Positions 25,699-33,642 of a stretch of DNA of 35,380 nucleotides are shown here, one piece after another. Both the position numbers and the translations under genes were made by a program. The stretch comes from an uncultured Brachyspira sp. (GTDB taxonomy: Bacteria > Spirochaetota > Brachyspiria > Brachyspirales > Brachyspiraceae). The notes beneath the pieces were generated by a model. The model saw only the letters and a program-made list of their open reading frames with translations, ran no database searches and had not been told where the DNA came from. Positions within the stretch are counted from its first letter, which is position 1, and every line of letters starts with the position of its first letter. The stretch spans positions 1 through 35,380 of the forward strand of contig NZ_CALXKQ010000029.1 of NCBI RefSeq assembly GCF_944388875.1, written 5' to 3'.

Positions 25699-25998
25699 TT
25701 ATTTTATATGTTCTTTTAACATTTTAATGATTTCATCTTTACTTAAAACTTTTCCGTAAGATAAAACCTTTTCATCCAAAACCAATGCAGGGGTAGACAT
25801 AACACCATAAGCGGCAATCTGAGCCATATCCTGAACATGTCCTACACTTAAATCAATACCCATTTCTTTTACAGCATCTAATGCATTTTTTTCTAGTTTT
25901 TGACAGTTTGAACATCCGCTTCCTAGTATTTTAATTCTGGCATTTGATGTTTCTCCGCTGCAAGAACCTCCGCAGCAGCAGCTTTTTTCTGATAACAT
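25699..25998 (-). CDS. Small thioredoxin-family protein with Cys-rich N-terminus (arsenic operon)
   Basis: A 99-residue protein of the redox-active disulfide protein 2 type, often found next to ArsP/DUF318 permeases. The N-terminus is metal-thiol rich (Cys7, Cys8, Cys9, Cys13 in CCCGGSC). The active site CSNC places the redox pair at Cys29 and Cys32 after KILGSG, and the cis-proline is in STPALV. It could reduce arsenate or protein disulfides, or hand a bound metalloid to the permease, though this is inference from context. AAGGAG precedes the ATG. It is the last gene of the operon before the terminator, 43 bases after the permease. Confidence 0.88.
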   Translation of the reverse strand: MLSEKSCCCGGSCSGETSNARIKILGSGCSNCQKLEKNALDAVKEMGIDLSVGHVQDMAQIAAYGVMSTPALVLDEKVLSYGKVLSKDEIIKMLKEHIK

Positions 25999-26041
25999 AA
26001 TTTTAATCTCCTTTTTTATATTTTTATTTATTATATATTAT

Positions 26042-27052
26042 CTATACTAATAAGAAATAGAAATTATTAAATAAATATCCAATAATTATTATTCCCAAAG
26101 TTACTATACCAACGAAGAAAATAAGAAGAGGCATTTTTACAACCTTTTTTATCATAATAATTGACGGAAGAGATAAAGCAGTAACCGCCATCATAAATGA
26201 TAAAATAGTACCTATACCTGCACCTTTATAAAATAAACTTTCAGCTACAGGGAGTGTTCCGAATATGTCAGCATACATTGGAATTCCCACTAAAGTTGCT
26301 AAAGGAACAGAATACCAATTATTTTTTCCTAGTATTGTATTTATCCATGCTTCAGGTATAACATTATGTATAAAAGCACCTATTCCTACACCTATGAAAA
26401 TATATAAATAAACTTTTTTTATAGTTTGAATTACCTGTTCTTTTGAATATATTAATCTATCTTTTTTAGTCATTTTAGATATTTCTATATCAGCATTGGA
26501 TTTTATATTTTTAACAAAATCTTCTAAATATCTCTCCATTTTTAATTTGCCTATTAAAGTTCCTCCCACAACGGCTAGTACTAATCCTACAACAACATAA
26601 GCAATTGCAATTTTCATTCCAAATACGCTTGATAAAAGTATTAGAGAAGCCAAATCTACAAGAGGCGAAGATATTAAAAAAGAAAATGTCATAGAAATGG
26701 GTATGCCTGCAGAAGTAAATCCTATAAATAGAGGTATTGAAGAGCATGAGCAAAAAGGAGTAACTGTTCCGAAAAGTGCAGCTAGTATATTTGCTGATAT
26801 GCCGTTAAACCTGCTTAATATTTTTTTTGTTCTCTCTGGAGGAAAGTAACTTTGAATATATGATATACAGAATATTAATACTGAGAGCAAAACAAATATT
26901 TTTATAACATCATAAATAAAAAATTGTATAACTCCTTTCATTGTTTCTGATAAGGCAAAATTATTTAATATATTGCCTATCAATGTATTTAGCCATTTCA
27001 TAGATATTATTTGATCCTGTATAAAAACAAATATTGATTTTATAGTTTGCAT
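26042..27052 (-). CDS. ArsP-type permease (DUF318 family)
   Basis: A 336-residue membrane protein with about eight to ten helices. The family hallmark TPFCSCSSIPLFIGF is at residues 98-112, with Cys101 and Cys103, and a second conserved helix is GIPMYADIFGTLPVAE near residue 257. Characterised ArsP members export trivalent organoarsenicals, and others in the family move different metals or thiol compounds. A basic cytoplasmic loop lies around residues 173-206. It starts 16 bases after acr3 and precedes the small thioredoxin, the classic ars arrangement. The true substrate cannot be read from the sequence. Confidence 0.88.
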   Translation of the reverse strand: MQTIKSIFVFIQDQIISMKWLNTLIGNILNNFALSETMKGVIQFFIYDVIKIFVLLSVLIFCISYIQSYFPPERTKKILSRFNGISANILAALFGTVTPFCSCSSIPLFIGFTSAGIPISMTFSFLISSPLVDLASLILLSSVFGMKIAIAYVVVGLVLAVVGGTLIGKLKMERYLEDFVKNIKSNADIEISKMTKKDRLIYSKEQVIQTIKKVYLYIFIGVGIGAFIHNVIPEAWINTILGKNNWYSVPLATLVGIPMYADIFGTLPVAESLFYKGAGIGTILSFMMAVTALSLPSIIMIKKVVKMPLLIFFVGIVTLGIIIIGYLFNNFYFLLV

Positions 27053-27068
27053 TTTGTATCTCCTAAAT

Positions 27069-28136
27069 CTATTTTTTAAATTTTACTTTAGTTGCATTTG
27101 CTATTTTTACTAAGGTAAGCATTACAGGTACTTCTACTAATACTCCTACAATAGTTGCTAGTGCCGCACCAGAGTTTACTCCGAATAATGATACCGCTAC
27201 AGCTACCGCAAGTTCAAAAAAATTTGAAGCTCCTATCATTCCTGCAGGTGCTGCTATATTATGAGGTAGTTTTAATAAATAACTGGCAATATAAGATATA
27301 AAGAATATCAAGAATGTTTGTATTATTAAAGGTATTGCTATCAAAATTATATGAATAGGATTTGATAATATTACATTTCCTTGAAAACTAAATAATAATA
27401 TCAATGTTAATAATAATCCTATTATTGTAATGTTGTCAAATTTGTGAATAAAAATATTGCTGAAATATTCTATACCTTTCTTATTGCATATATACACTCT
27501 TGTAATAATACCAGCTATTAGCGGTATAAGTACAAATAATACAACTGATAAAAATAGAGTATCCCAAGGTACTGTAACATTTGATATACCTAGTAAAAAT
27601 TTTACTATAGGAACAAATGCTATGAGTATTATTAAATCATTTGTTGCTACCTGAACCACTGTGTATGACGGATTTCCATTTGTTAAAGCACTCCATACAA
27701 ATACCATTGCAGTGCATGGAGCAGCACCTAACAGAACAGCACCAACCAAATATTCCTTTGCCAATTCGTTAGGTATTATATTTTTAAATATTGTGTAGAA
27801 AAAAAATGATGCTATAAAAAACATTGTAAAAGGTTTTATAAGCCAATTTACAATCCAAGTGATAAAAAGTCCGCTTGGATTTTTTGTAACATTTTTTACG
27901 CTTTCAAAATCAACATTCATCATCATAGGGTATATCATAATCCATATTAATATTGCTATTGGTATAGAAACATTTGCGTATTCAAATTTGTTTAATGTGC
28001 TTGGTATTATTGGCATGAATTTAGATATCAATACGCCTATAATCATGCATATAAATACCCATAATGTTAAATATTTTTGGAAAAACCCAATTGCTTCTTT
28101 ATTATTGCTGCTGTCTATAATATTTTTACTTCCCAT
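27069..28136 (-). CDS. acr3: ACR3-type arsenite efflux transporter
   Basis: A 355-residue, ten-helix carrier of the ACR3 family (often annotated arsB) that expels arsenite, and sometimes antimonite, by proton exchange. The key transport cysteine is Cys141 in LLGAAPCTAMVFVWS. The conserved glutamate-bearing segment ASNFFELAVAVAVSLFG lies in the penultimate helices. The N-terminus is cytoplasmic and polar. It begins 22 bases after arsR, so regulator and pump share one message. With the downstream ArsP-type permease the locus should handle both inorganic and methylated arsenic. Confidence 0.94.
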   Translation of the reverse strand: MGSKNIIDSSNNKEAIGFFQKYLTLWVFICMIIGVLISKFMPIIPSTLNKFEYANVSIPIAILIWIMIYPMMMNVDFESVKNVTKNPSGLFITWIVNWLIKPFTMFFIASFFFYTIFKNIIPNELAKEYLVGAVLLGAAPCTAMVFVWSALTNGNPSYTVVQVATNDLIILIAFVPIVKFLLGISNVTVPWDTLFLSVVLFVLIPLIAGIITRVYICNKKGIEYFSNIFIHKFDNITIIGLLLTLILLFSFQGNVILSNPIHIILIAIPLIIQTFLIFFISYIASYLLKLPHNIAAPAGMIGASNFFELAVAVAVSLFGVNSGAALATIVGVLVEVPVMLTLVKIANATKVKFKK

Positions 28137-28158
28137 TTTATTTTATCCATCCTTAAAA

Positions 28159-28482
28159 TTATTTTTCACATTTGCATTTTTCTGTGCTTTCGGCATTTTT
28201 ATCAGATACTATGCTTGTATAATAATTCAATAATTCTTTTGCTTTTATTATTCCTTCTTCATTAAAACTATAGTAAGTCCATTTTCCTTCCTTTCTTCCA
28301 TTAACTATTTTTGAATCGCAAAGTATTTTCATGTGATGCGATAATGTAGACTGCACTATTTTTAATTCTTCTAATAGCTTGCACGCACATATCTCTCCGT
28401 CTTTTATCATTTCCAATATTTTAAGTCTATTTTCATCACATAATGCTTTAAATACTATAGCATTATTCTTATAATTCTGCAT
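28159..28482 (-). CDS. arsR: ArsR-family arsenic-responsive repressor
   Basis: A 107-residue winged-helix repressor. The metalloid site lies at the start of the recognition region, Cys32 and Cys34 in GEICACKLLEEL, matching the classic ELCVCDL motif position, with Cys15 in ALCDENR nearby. The DNA-reading helix is QSTLSHHMKIL and the wing is GRKEGKWTYYSF. An extra CKC sits at the C-terminus. CAGGAG precedes the ATG. It heads its own operon and most likely binds the two palindromes that overlap the promoter upstream, releasing them when arsenite binds. Confidence 0.94.
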   Translation of the reverse strand: MQNYKNNAIVFKALCDENRLKILEMIKDGEICACKLLEELKIVQSTLSHHMKILCDSKIVNGRKEGKWTYYSFNEEGIIKAKELLNYYTSIVSDKNAESTEKCKCEK

Positions 28483-28514
28483 TTAATCTCCTGTTTTATT
28501 TTAGTTTATGTAAT

Positions 28515-28534
28515 ATATCGAAATATATCGATAT
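28515..28534. promoter_or_regulatory. ArsR-type operator 1
   Basis: ATATCGA and TCGATAT form a perfect 7-bp inverted repeat with a 6-base spacer. It lies just downstream of the -10 box of the arsR promoter, at the transcript start. Confidence 0.75.
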
Positions 28535-28536
28535 AT

Positions 28537-28565
28537 AGTATAGCAAACATATCGAAATTTGTCAA
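28537..28565 (-). promoter_or_regulatory. Promoter of the arsR operon
   Basis: On the minus strand TTGACA (28565-28560), a 17-base spacer and TATACT (28542-28537). It is close to consensus and overlapped on both sides by palindromes, so repression by promoter occlusion is expected. Confidence 0.85.
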
Positions 28566-28568
28566 TAT
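28549..28568. promoter_or_regulatory. ArsR-type operator 2
   Basis: ATATCGA and TCAATAT form an inverted repeat with one mismatch and the same 6-base spacer as operator 1. It covers the -35 box of the arsR promoter. The two centres are 34 bp apart. Confidence 0.7.
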
Positions 28569-28630
28569 ATTATAAAAAATATATGTAATTTTGTAATAAA
28601 ATTTTAGAAATCATAATTTTATAATACATA

Positions 28631-28658
28631 TTGACAATAGTTGCAAAATTCATATACT
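28631..28658 (+). promoter_or_regulatory. Promoter of the YfcC-type carrier gene
   Basis: TTGACA at 28631-28636, a 16-base spacer and TATACT at 28653-28658. The leader to the SD-linked ATG is about 125 bases. Confidence 0.7.
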
Positions 28659-28747
28659 AGATTATATGATATAATAGTATATTAAAATTATATTATATTA
28701 TTTATAATTGTAAAAGTATAACTATTAATAATAATATATGTTATTTT

Positions 28748-28768
28748 AATATTACTGTCAGTAATATT
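28748..28768. promoter_or_regulatory. 21-bp perfect palindrome in the carrier gene leader
   Basis: AATATTACTG and CAGTAATATT are perfect 10-bp arms around a single T. It lies 22 bases before the ATG at 28790, inside the transcribed leader. It could be a repressor site or a short hairpin near the ribosome-binding site. Confidence 0.6.
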
Positions 28769-28789
28769 TTATAAATAATCGGAGGATAT

Positions 28790-30292
28790 ATGGGATAAAA
28801 AAAAGAAAAAAAAGCCCCTAATACTTATGTCATAATATTTTTTGCTATGATATTGGTTGCTGTACTGAGTTGGGTTATACCTGGCGGAAGCTATCAGGTA
28901 AATGAAGAAGGAAGATTTATTACTGGAACATATACTGCTCAGGAATCTAATCCTCAAGGTTTATGGGATGTATTAATAGCTCCATTTATAGGCATGGTAG
29001 GAGGAGAAGGTGTAGCTGGAGCAATTATTATTTCATTAAATATAATGATGTTCGGAAGTTTTTTGGAGATAATGGATAGTTCTGGAGCTATAAAGATATT
29101 TTTAAAAAGAATAGCAATGAAATATCAAAATAATATAAATATTCTTATAATTATTCTGGTTACTATAATGGCATTATTAGGAACAATAGAAGGATGCTAT
29201 GAGGAGGCTTTTGTATATTTGCTTATGATAATGCCTTTCATATTAGCATTAGGTCTTGATACGATGGTTGGTGCTATGATTATTATATTTGGTACTCAAG
29301 TAGGATGTTTAACTTCTATTATCAATCCTTTTGCTGTTGGTATTGCATCAGATATAGCAGGTATAAGTCCTGGAGATGGTTTATTAGTAAGAGTATTAAT
29401 GTTTGTTATTTTTGTAGGTATTACATGCTTTTATATATGCCTATATGCTAAAAAGGTTAGAGAAAATCCTGAAAAATCTACTCAATACTACAGAAAAGAA
29501 GAAAACCTTAAAGCATTTCCTGTTTCTGAAGATGAAAACCTAGAGATGACAACGAAACACAAAATAATATTAATAATATTTGCTTCTACATTTGGTTTGA
29601 TGATGATTTCTTTGATACCATGGACATCATTGAATGAACATTTTACAATATTTGAAGATATTACGGCATTTTTAACAGGACTTCCATTTATTGGTACAGT
29701 ATTAGGTAAGAGCATGGTTCCTTTTGGTCAATGGTATTTTAATGAAGTATCAATGATGTTATTAGTATCTTCTTTGGTATCAGGTAAGATATTGGGTTAT
29801 GATATAAATAAAATAATAGATTTAATAATAAAAGGTGCTGCTGGTGTTGTATCTACTGCATTTATAGTTCCTTTTGCTAGAGGGATACAAGTTATAATGG
29901 ATCAAGGTATGATTACTCCTACTATACTTCATTTTGGAGAAACAACATTAAGCAGTTTATCACCTGTATTATTTGTAATAGTTAGTTTAGTATTCTATTT
30001 TATTATGGGAGTATTGATATCCAGTACTAGCGGACTTGCGGCAGCTACTATGTCAATAATGAATTCTATGGCTTTGTTTGCGGGTGTTTCTAGTCCTGTT
30101 ATTATAAATGTATATTTAATGGGTATAGGTTTGGCAAATATGATAATGCCTACTTCAATAGCTGTTATGGTATGTACTCACGTTGCTTATATTAGTTATA
30201 CAGATTGGGTTAAAGTCAATTGGAAATTCATGTCTGCAATGTTCTTAGCTTGCTGTATATTCTTGGTATTGAATGTTACTGTATTGTCATAA
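28790..30292 (+). pseudogene. YfcC/DcuC-family carrier with a stop at codon 3 (or restarted at 28847)
   Basis: The YfcC family in the DcuC/AbgT clan moves C4-dicarboxylates, amino acids or peptides; the exact substrate of this one is unknown. A textbook ribosome-binding site (GGAGG at 28781-28785) leads to ATG GGA TAA at 28790. After this TAA the same frame stays open through lysines and NTYVIIFF, the usual YfcC N-terminus, to the stop at 30290-30292. The next in-frame ATG is at 28847. From there 481 residues with about 11-12 helices are complete (WVIPGGSY, GTIEGCYEEAF, SSTSGLAAATMS), but half of the first helix is missing. No GTG or TTG lies between. It may be a recent nonsense mutation, a sequence error, or a gene expressed by restart. 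Confidence 0.75.
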
Positions 30293-30313
30293 AATAAATG
30301 ATATATTAATTAT

Positions 30314-30345
30314 AAAGGCTGTCATTTATTTGACAGCCTTTTTTT
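30314..30345 (+). terminator. Rho-independent terminator of the carrier gene
   Basis: AAAGGCTGTCA at 30314-30324 and TGACAGCCTTT at 30331-30341 form a perfect 11-bp stem with a 6-base loop and T-run. Confidence 0.95.
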
Positions 30346-30350
30346 ATAAA

Positions 30351-30378
30351 TTGAAATTATATTATATAATGATATAAT
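30351..30378 (+). promoter_or_regulatory. Promoter of galM
   Basis: TTGAAA at 30351-30356, a 16-base spacer and TATAAT at 30373-30378, 28 bases before the start codon. Confidence 0.65.
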
Positions 30379-30406
30379 TTAGCATTAATTATACGGAGCA
30401 GATAAT

Positions 30407-31432
30407 ATGCAAATTAAAAATTTTGGCAATGGATATCTTGTATATGAATTGAAAAATAAAAACAATATGGTATTAAGATTAACCGATATAGGAGCATCTA
30501 TAACAGGCGTATTTTTTAATGATAAGAATAATAATGAAGTTCAGGTTTCATTTGGAAGCGATGAGCCTTCATTTTATTTAAATCCTCATGATTATATAGG
30601 AGCTTCTGTCGGAAGGGTTGCTAATAGAATAATTAATGCTGAGTTTACTCTTGACGGCAAAACTTATAAATTAGTTAAAAATGACAACAATAAACATCAT
30701 CTTCATGGAGGGACAGAAGGAATTTCTTTTAAAAAATTTGATTCCAATGTTTTAAGCAGCAATTCTGTATCATTTGATTATTTTTCACCATCTGGAGAAG
30801 AGGGATATCCTGCTGATGTGAGTATAAATATTGTTTATACTTTAACTGATAATAATGAAATAGTAATAGAATACTTTTCTAAAACTAATGCACCTACTCC
30901 TCTTAATTTCACTAATCATGCTTATTGGAATCTTAATGGGGAAGGTACTATTTATGATCATGATTTATTTATAGATTCTTCATTTTATCTTCCTGTAACT
31001 GATGAATGCGTATCAAGCGGCGAGATATTAAAAACCGAAAATACTCCTTTTGATTTTACTAAAACTAAAAAAATATGTGCTGATATAGAAAAAGCAAATG
31101 GTTATGATAACTGTTTTATTTTCAATGAAAAGAATATATTATCGAACAGAAATATAAGCGATAATTTAAATAAACTTAGAGCTTCATGCTATAGTGAAAA
31201 GACTGGTATAAGTTTAGAATTATATACCACTAAACCGTCAATGCATTTTTATTCTGGCAATATGCTTGATAATAGAGAAGTTAGAAATACTGTTTTGAAT
31301 AGGCATAATGCATTTTGTTTTGAAACAGAATTTTTACCAGCTTCTTTGAATTTTCCGCATTTTCCTAGTATAATATTTGATGCTGATAGAAATTATAATC
31401 ATAAAACAATATATAAATTAGATTTAAAATAA
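30407..31432 (+). CDS. galM: Aldose 1-epimerase (mutarotase)
   Basis: GalM interconverts the alpha and beta anomers of galactose and glucose, feeding the Leloir pathway. The 341-residue protein is full length and cytoplasmic. Catalytic residues are present: His98 in KHHLHGG, His171 in FTNHAYWNLNG, and the base Glu306 in FETEFLPASLNFP. The sugar-binding segment GASVGRVANRI is at 65-75. CGGAG lies 8 bases before the ATG. It heads a two-gene unit with the methyltransferase, 29 bases downstream. No galK or galT is in view. Confidence 0.94.
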   Translation: MQIKNFGNGYLVYELKNKNNMVLRLTDIGASITGVFFNDKNNNEVQVSFGSDEPSFYLNPHDYIGASVGRVANRIINAEFTLDGKTYKLVKNDNNKHHLHGGTEGISFKKFDSNVLSSNSVSFDYFSPSGEEGYPADVSINIVYTLTDNNEIVIEYFSKTNAPTPLNFTNHAYWNLNGEGTIYDHDLFIDSSFYLPVTDECVSSGEILKTENTPFDFTKTKKICADIEKANGYDNCFIFNEKNILSNRNISDNLNKLRASCYSEKTGISLELYTTKPSMHFYSGNMLDNREVRNTVLNRHNAFCFETEFLPASLNFPHFPSIIFDADRNYNHKTIYKLDLK

Positions 31433-31461
31433 TTAAAAAATATTTTGGAAGTATTTACATT

Positions 31462-32103
31462 ATGAACAATAAAAAATCAATTATAATAGAACATTATATA
31501 GAAAAAGTGAAAGACCTTAATATACCTGATTATCAAGTATTAGATTGGGAATCTCAGGATGCTCAGGAAACTAGATTTAAGGCATTATTAGAACATTTTG
31601 ATATTAGAAAATCTGTTTTGCTTGATGTTGGATGCGGACTTGGAAATTTAGCTGAATATATAGATAAGCAAAATATTGAGCTTTATTATATTGGGGTTGA
31701 TATAATACAGGAAATGGTTGATAGGGCAAAGCAGAAAGTTTTTAAGAATATTACTCCGCAATTTATGACTTTGGATTTTTTTAAAACTTCTGATATAGAA
31801 GATGATTTTGATTATATATATTCTTCTGGAATATTTAATCTTAATCTTGGAAACAATGAAGAGTTTTTATCAAATGCTGTAAAGAATTTTTTAATCGCTG
31901 CTAGAAAAGGCGTATGTTTTAATCTTCTTGATATTTCATGCAAGGAAAAATATGGTGATAAATATTACTATTATAAAAAAGATGAAATATTTAAAATGGT
32001 TTGCGATACTGTGAAAGATTTAGATTTAAAATGCAAAATAAAAATATCTGATGAGTATCTATCTAATGATTTTTCTGTGTTTATAGATTTTTTGAAGGAT
32101 TAA
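31462..32103 (+). CDS. Class I SAM-dependent methyltransferase
   Basis: A 213-residue protein with a Rossmann-like methyltransferase fold. Motif I is LLDVGCGLGNLAEY near residues 53-66. The acidic residue that holds the SAM ribose is in YIGVDIIQEMVDRA, and motif IV is FDYIYSSGIFNL. The substrate is unknown and the neighbours give no clue. A GGAAG sequence serves as ribosome-binding site. It is probably co-transcribed with galM. Confidence 0.85.
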   Translation: MNNKKSIIIEHYIEKVKDLNIPDYQVLDWESQDAQETRFKALLEHFDIRKSVLLDVGCGLGNLAEYIDKQNIELYYIGVDIIQEMVDRAKQKVFKNITPQFMTLDFFKTSDIEDDFDYIYSSGIFNLNLGNNEEFLSNAVKNFLIAARKGVCFNLLDISCKEKYGDKYYYYKKDEIFKMVCDTVKDLDLKCKIKISDEYLSNDFSVFIDFLKD

Positions 32104-32109
32104 TGTAAT

Positions 32110-32124
32110 AAAAGCTTGGGCGGC
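32110..32124. repeat. Copy of the CTTGGGYGG dispersed motif
   Basis: AAAAGCTTGGGCGGC at 32110-32124 matches the outer arms of the inverted repeat at 2836-3054 in a different intergenic region. A GC-rich block of this kind is rare in this sequence. Confidence 0.55.
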
Positions 32125-32193
32125 ATAATTAAGAAATAAAAATAGTTTAAACTAAAAATTCTTATGAATCAACAAATTATAAGGAAGCTAAAA

Positions 32194-32943
32194 ATGAAAA
32201 AATTATTTTTTATAACAGCATCATTTTTATTATTTTTTGCAAATGTTTTATTTTCACAATTTGAAGCCAGTATATACGCTCCGTTATCTTTTACATTAAC
32301 ATTTCCTATTTTAGATACAAAAAATGTTAATGTGAATAATATTAAGGGAAACAGCAGTTTTTCTGCTGGAGTTATAGGGAATTTTGGGCATAAGTTTTCT
32401 ATAAATGACGGAAAATATTCTATAAGTCTTTTAACAGAGCTTGGATATTACAGACAAACTTTTTCAGCATCATATTATTATTCTTCTATGAATTTTAAAG
32501 ATACACTGTCTTTTGATACTTTATTAGTTGGTGTAATGCCTAAATTTAATATAGATTTAAAAGATTGGTTAACTTCAATAAGTCCTGATTATAATATAAA
32601 AACTATATTAAGCATAGGTATTGGTTTTGGCATGAAAATACCTTTCGGAGGATCTGCAGCAAGTTATATTGACAGCACAGGAGATGACAAAAAACTTTCT
32701 TTTAATGATATAAATAAAAATTTTACTTACCCTATTATACCGTATATAAAATTGCAGATTGATGATTATTTTTATTTTAATGAGTATGTTGCTTTTTTAT
32801 TTGGAGTTAATATTACATACGATTTTGGTATATTTTATGATATAAACTATATAGACAGTCAATTAGGAGCTCCATTATTCAGCAGTTTTATAAATAAATA
32901 TGGACTTAGCAGTTTAGAAATTGCTTTAAATTTTGGAAGTTAA
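32194..32943 (+). CDS. Exported protein, probable outer-membrane beta-barrel
   Basis: From the ATG at 32194, set by AAGGAAG at 32181-32187, the protein has 249 residues and begins with a typical signal peptide (MKKLFFITASFLLFFANVLFS, cut before Gln-Phe). An upstream in-frame ATG at 32164 has no ribosome-binding site and would put a charged extension before the signal. The mature part alternates polar and aromatic or glycine residues in strands (SAGVIGNF, SLLTELGYYRQTF, SIGIGFGMKIPFGG), and the last strand LEIALNFGS resembles a barrel end. This suggests a small outer-membrane barrel protein of unknown role. No known spirochaete porin family was recognised. Confidence 0.75.
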   Translation: MKKLFFITASFLLFFANVLFSQFEASIYAPLSFTLTFPILDTKNVNVNNIKGNSSFSAGVIGNFGHKFSINDGKYSISLLTELGYYRQTFSASYYYSSMNFKDTLSFDTLLVGVMPKFNIDLKDWLTSISPDYNIKTILSIGIGFGMKIPFGGSAASYIDSTGDDKKLSFNDINKNFTYPIIPYIKLQIDDYFYFNEYVAFLFGVNITYDFGIFYDINYIDSQLGAPLFSSFINKYGLSSLEIALNFGS

Positions 32944-32968
32944 ATTATAAAATGTCGGAGGAAATTCT

Positions 32969-33562
32969 ATATTAAAAAATATATTTATTATTGTTATATT
33001 TTTCAGTTTATTTTTATATTCACAGACAAATACTTTGGATGCTTTATCCAAGGCTTATGATTATGATATTAATTCTTCTTTTGCCTATGCAAAATTTTCT
33101 GCCGCTTCAAAAAATAAGGCTTTAATCAATTTGTTTCAGGCTATATCTGACTCAAAATCTTGGCATGCTAATACATTATACAGCATTGCAGTTGAGGAAA
33201 GAATAACGGATACTATTTTAAAGGCTAATGTTTTAAATCCTGCTGTAGGTAATGATATTGATAATTTAAAATCTGCTTTATCAATGACTTCTTATGAATA
33301 TGGAGAAATGTATCCTAAATTATTAAAGACAGCAGATAAAGATAATCAAAAGGAAGCTGTAAATGTAATTAATTATATAATTAAAGCAGAGAAATCCAAT
33401 AATGCCTTATTAACTAAAGCTTTAAATAATTTAGAAAATAATAAACCTATAGATGATAAATATTATTTATGTGAAACTTGCGGATATGTAGAAGCTAATG
33501 AATCACCTGATAAATGTCCTATATGCGGAAGAGATAAACAGTTATTTATAGAATATAAGTAA
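32969..33562 (+). CDS. Exported rubrerythrin-like protein with altered diiron site; probable ATA start
   Basis: Rubrerythrins are peroxide-reducing diiron proteins. The frame runs through a perfect signal peptide (LKNIFIIVIFFSLFLYS, then QTNT) that follows GGAGG at 32957-32961 with 7-base spacing. The codon at the start position, 32969, is ATA. Otherwise the first usual start is a TTG at 33035 that has no ribosome-binding site and deletes the signal. Numbering from TTG, residues of about 1-130 are the four-helix domain. Against the standard pattern the ligand glutamates in the first and ExxH helices are replaced (D; K in KSWH) and that in GEHYE becomes T, while the second E of that motif and AEK persist. 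The C-terminal rubredoxin-like knuckles CETCG and CPICG are intact. Confidence 0.75.
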   Translation: MLKNIFIIVIFFSLFLYSQTNTLDALSKAYDYDINSSFAYAKFSAASKNKALINLFQAISDSKSWHANTLYSIAVEERITDTILKANVLNPAVGNDIDNLKSALSMTSYEYGEMYPKLLKTADKDNQKEAVNVINYIIKAEKSNNALLTKALNNLENNKPIDDKYYLCETCGYVEANESPDKCPICGRDKQLFIEYK

Positions 33563-33584
33563 TAAAATATCTTTATTATATTAT

Positions 33585-33624
33585 AAAAAGGCTTTCCATT
33601 TAATTAACAATAGAAAGCCTTTTA
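33585..33624. terminator. Bidirectional terminator between rubrerythrin and alcohol dehydrogenase genes
   Basis: AAAAGGCTTTC at 33586-33596 and GAAAGCCTTTT at 33613-33623 pair perfectly, with A and T runs on both sides. Confidence 0.93.
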
Positions 33625-33642
33625 TTATATTTATATTTTTTA

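Larger units (their letters stand above)
28483..28789. other. Divergent regulatory region between arsR and the YfcC-type carrier
   Basis: A 307-bp gene-free region holding two divergent promoters, two ArsR-type palindromes and one further 21-bp palindrome, each listed separately. The remainder is AT-rich without recognisable motifs. Confidence 0.8.

Noticed and set aside
28796-28813. Rescue of the carrier gene by slippage on the A-run
   Set aside because: The TAA comes before the A-run in the initiation frame, so slippage cannot remove it.
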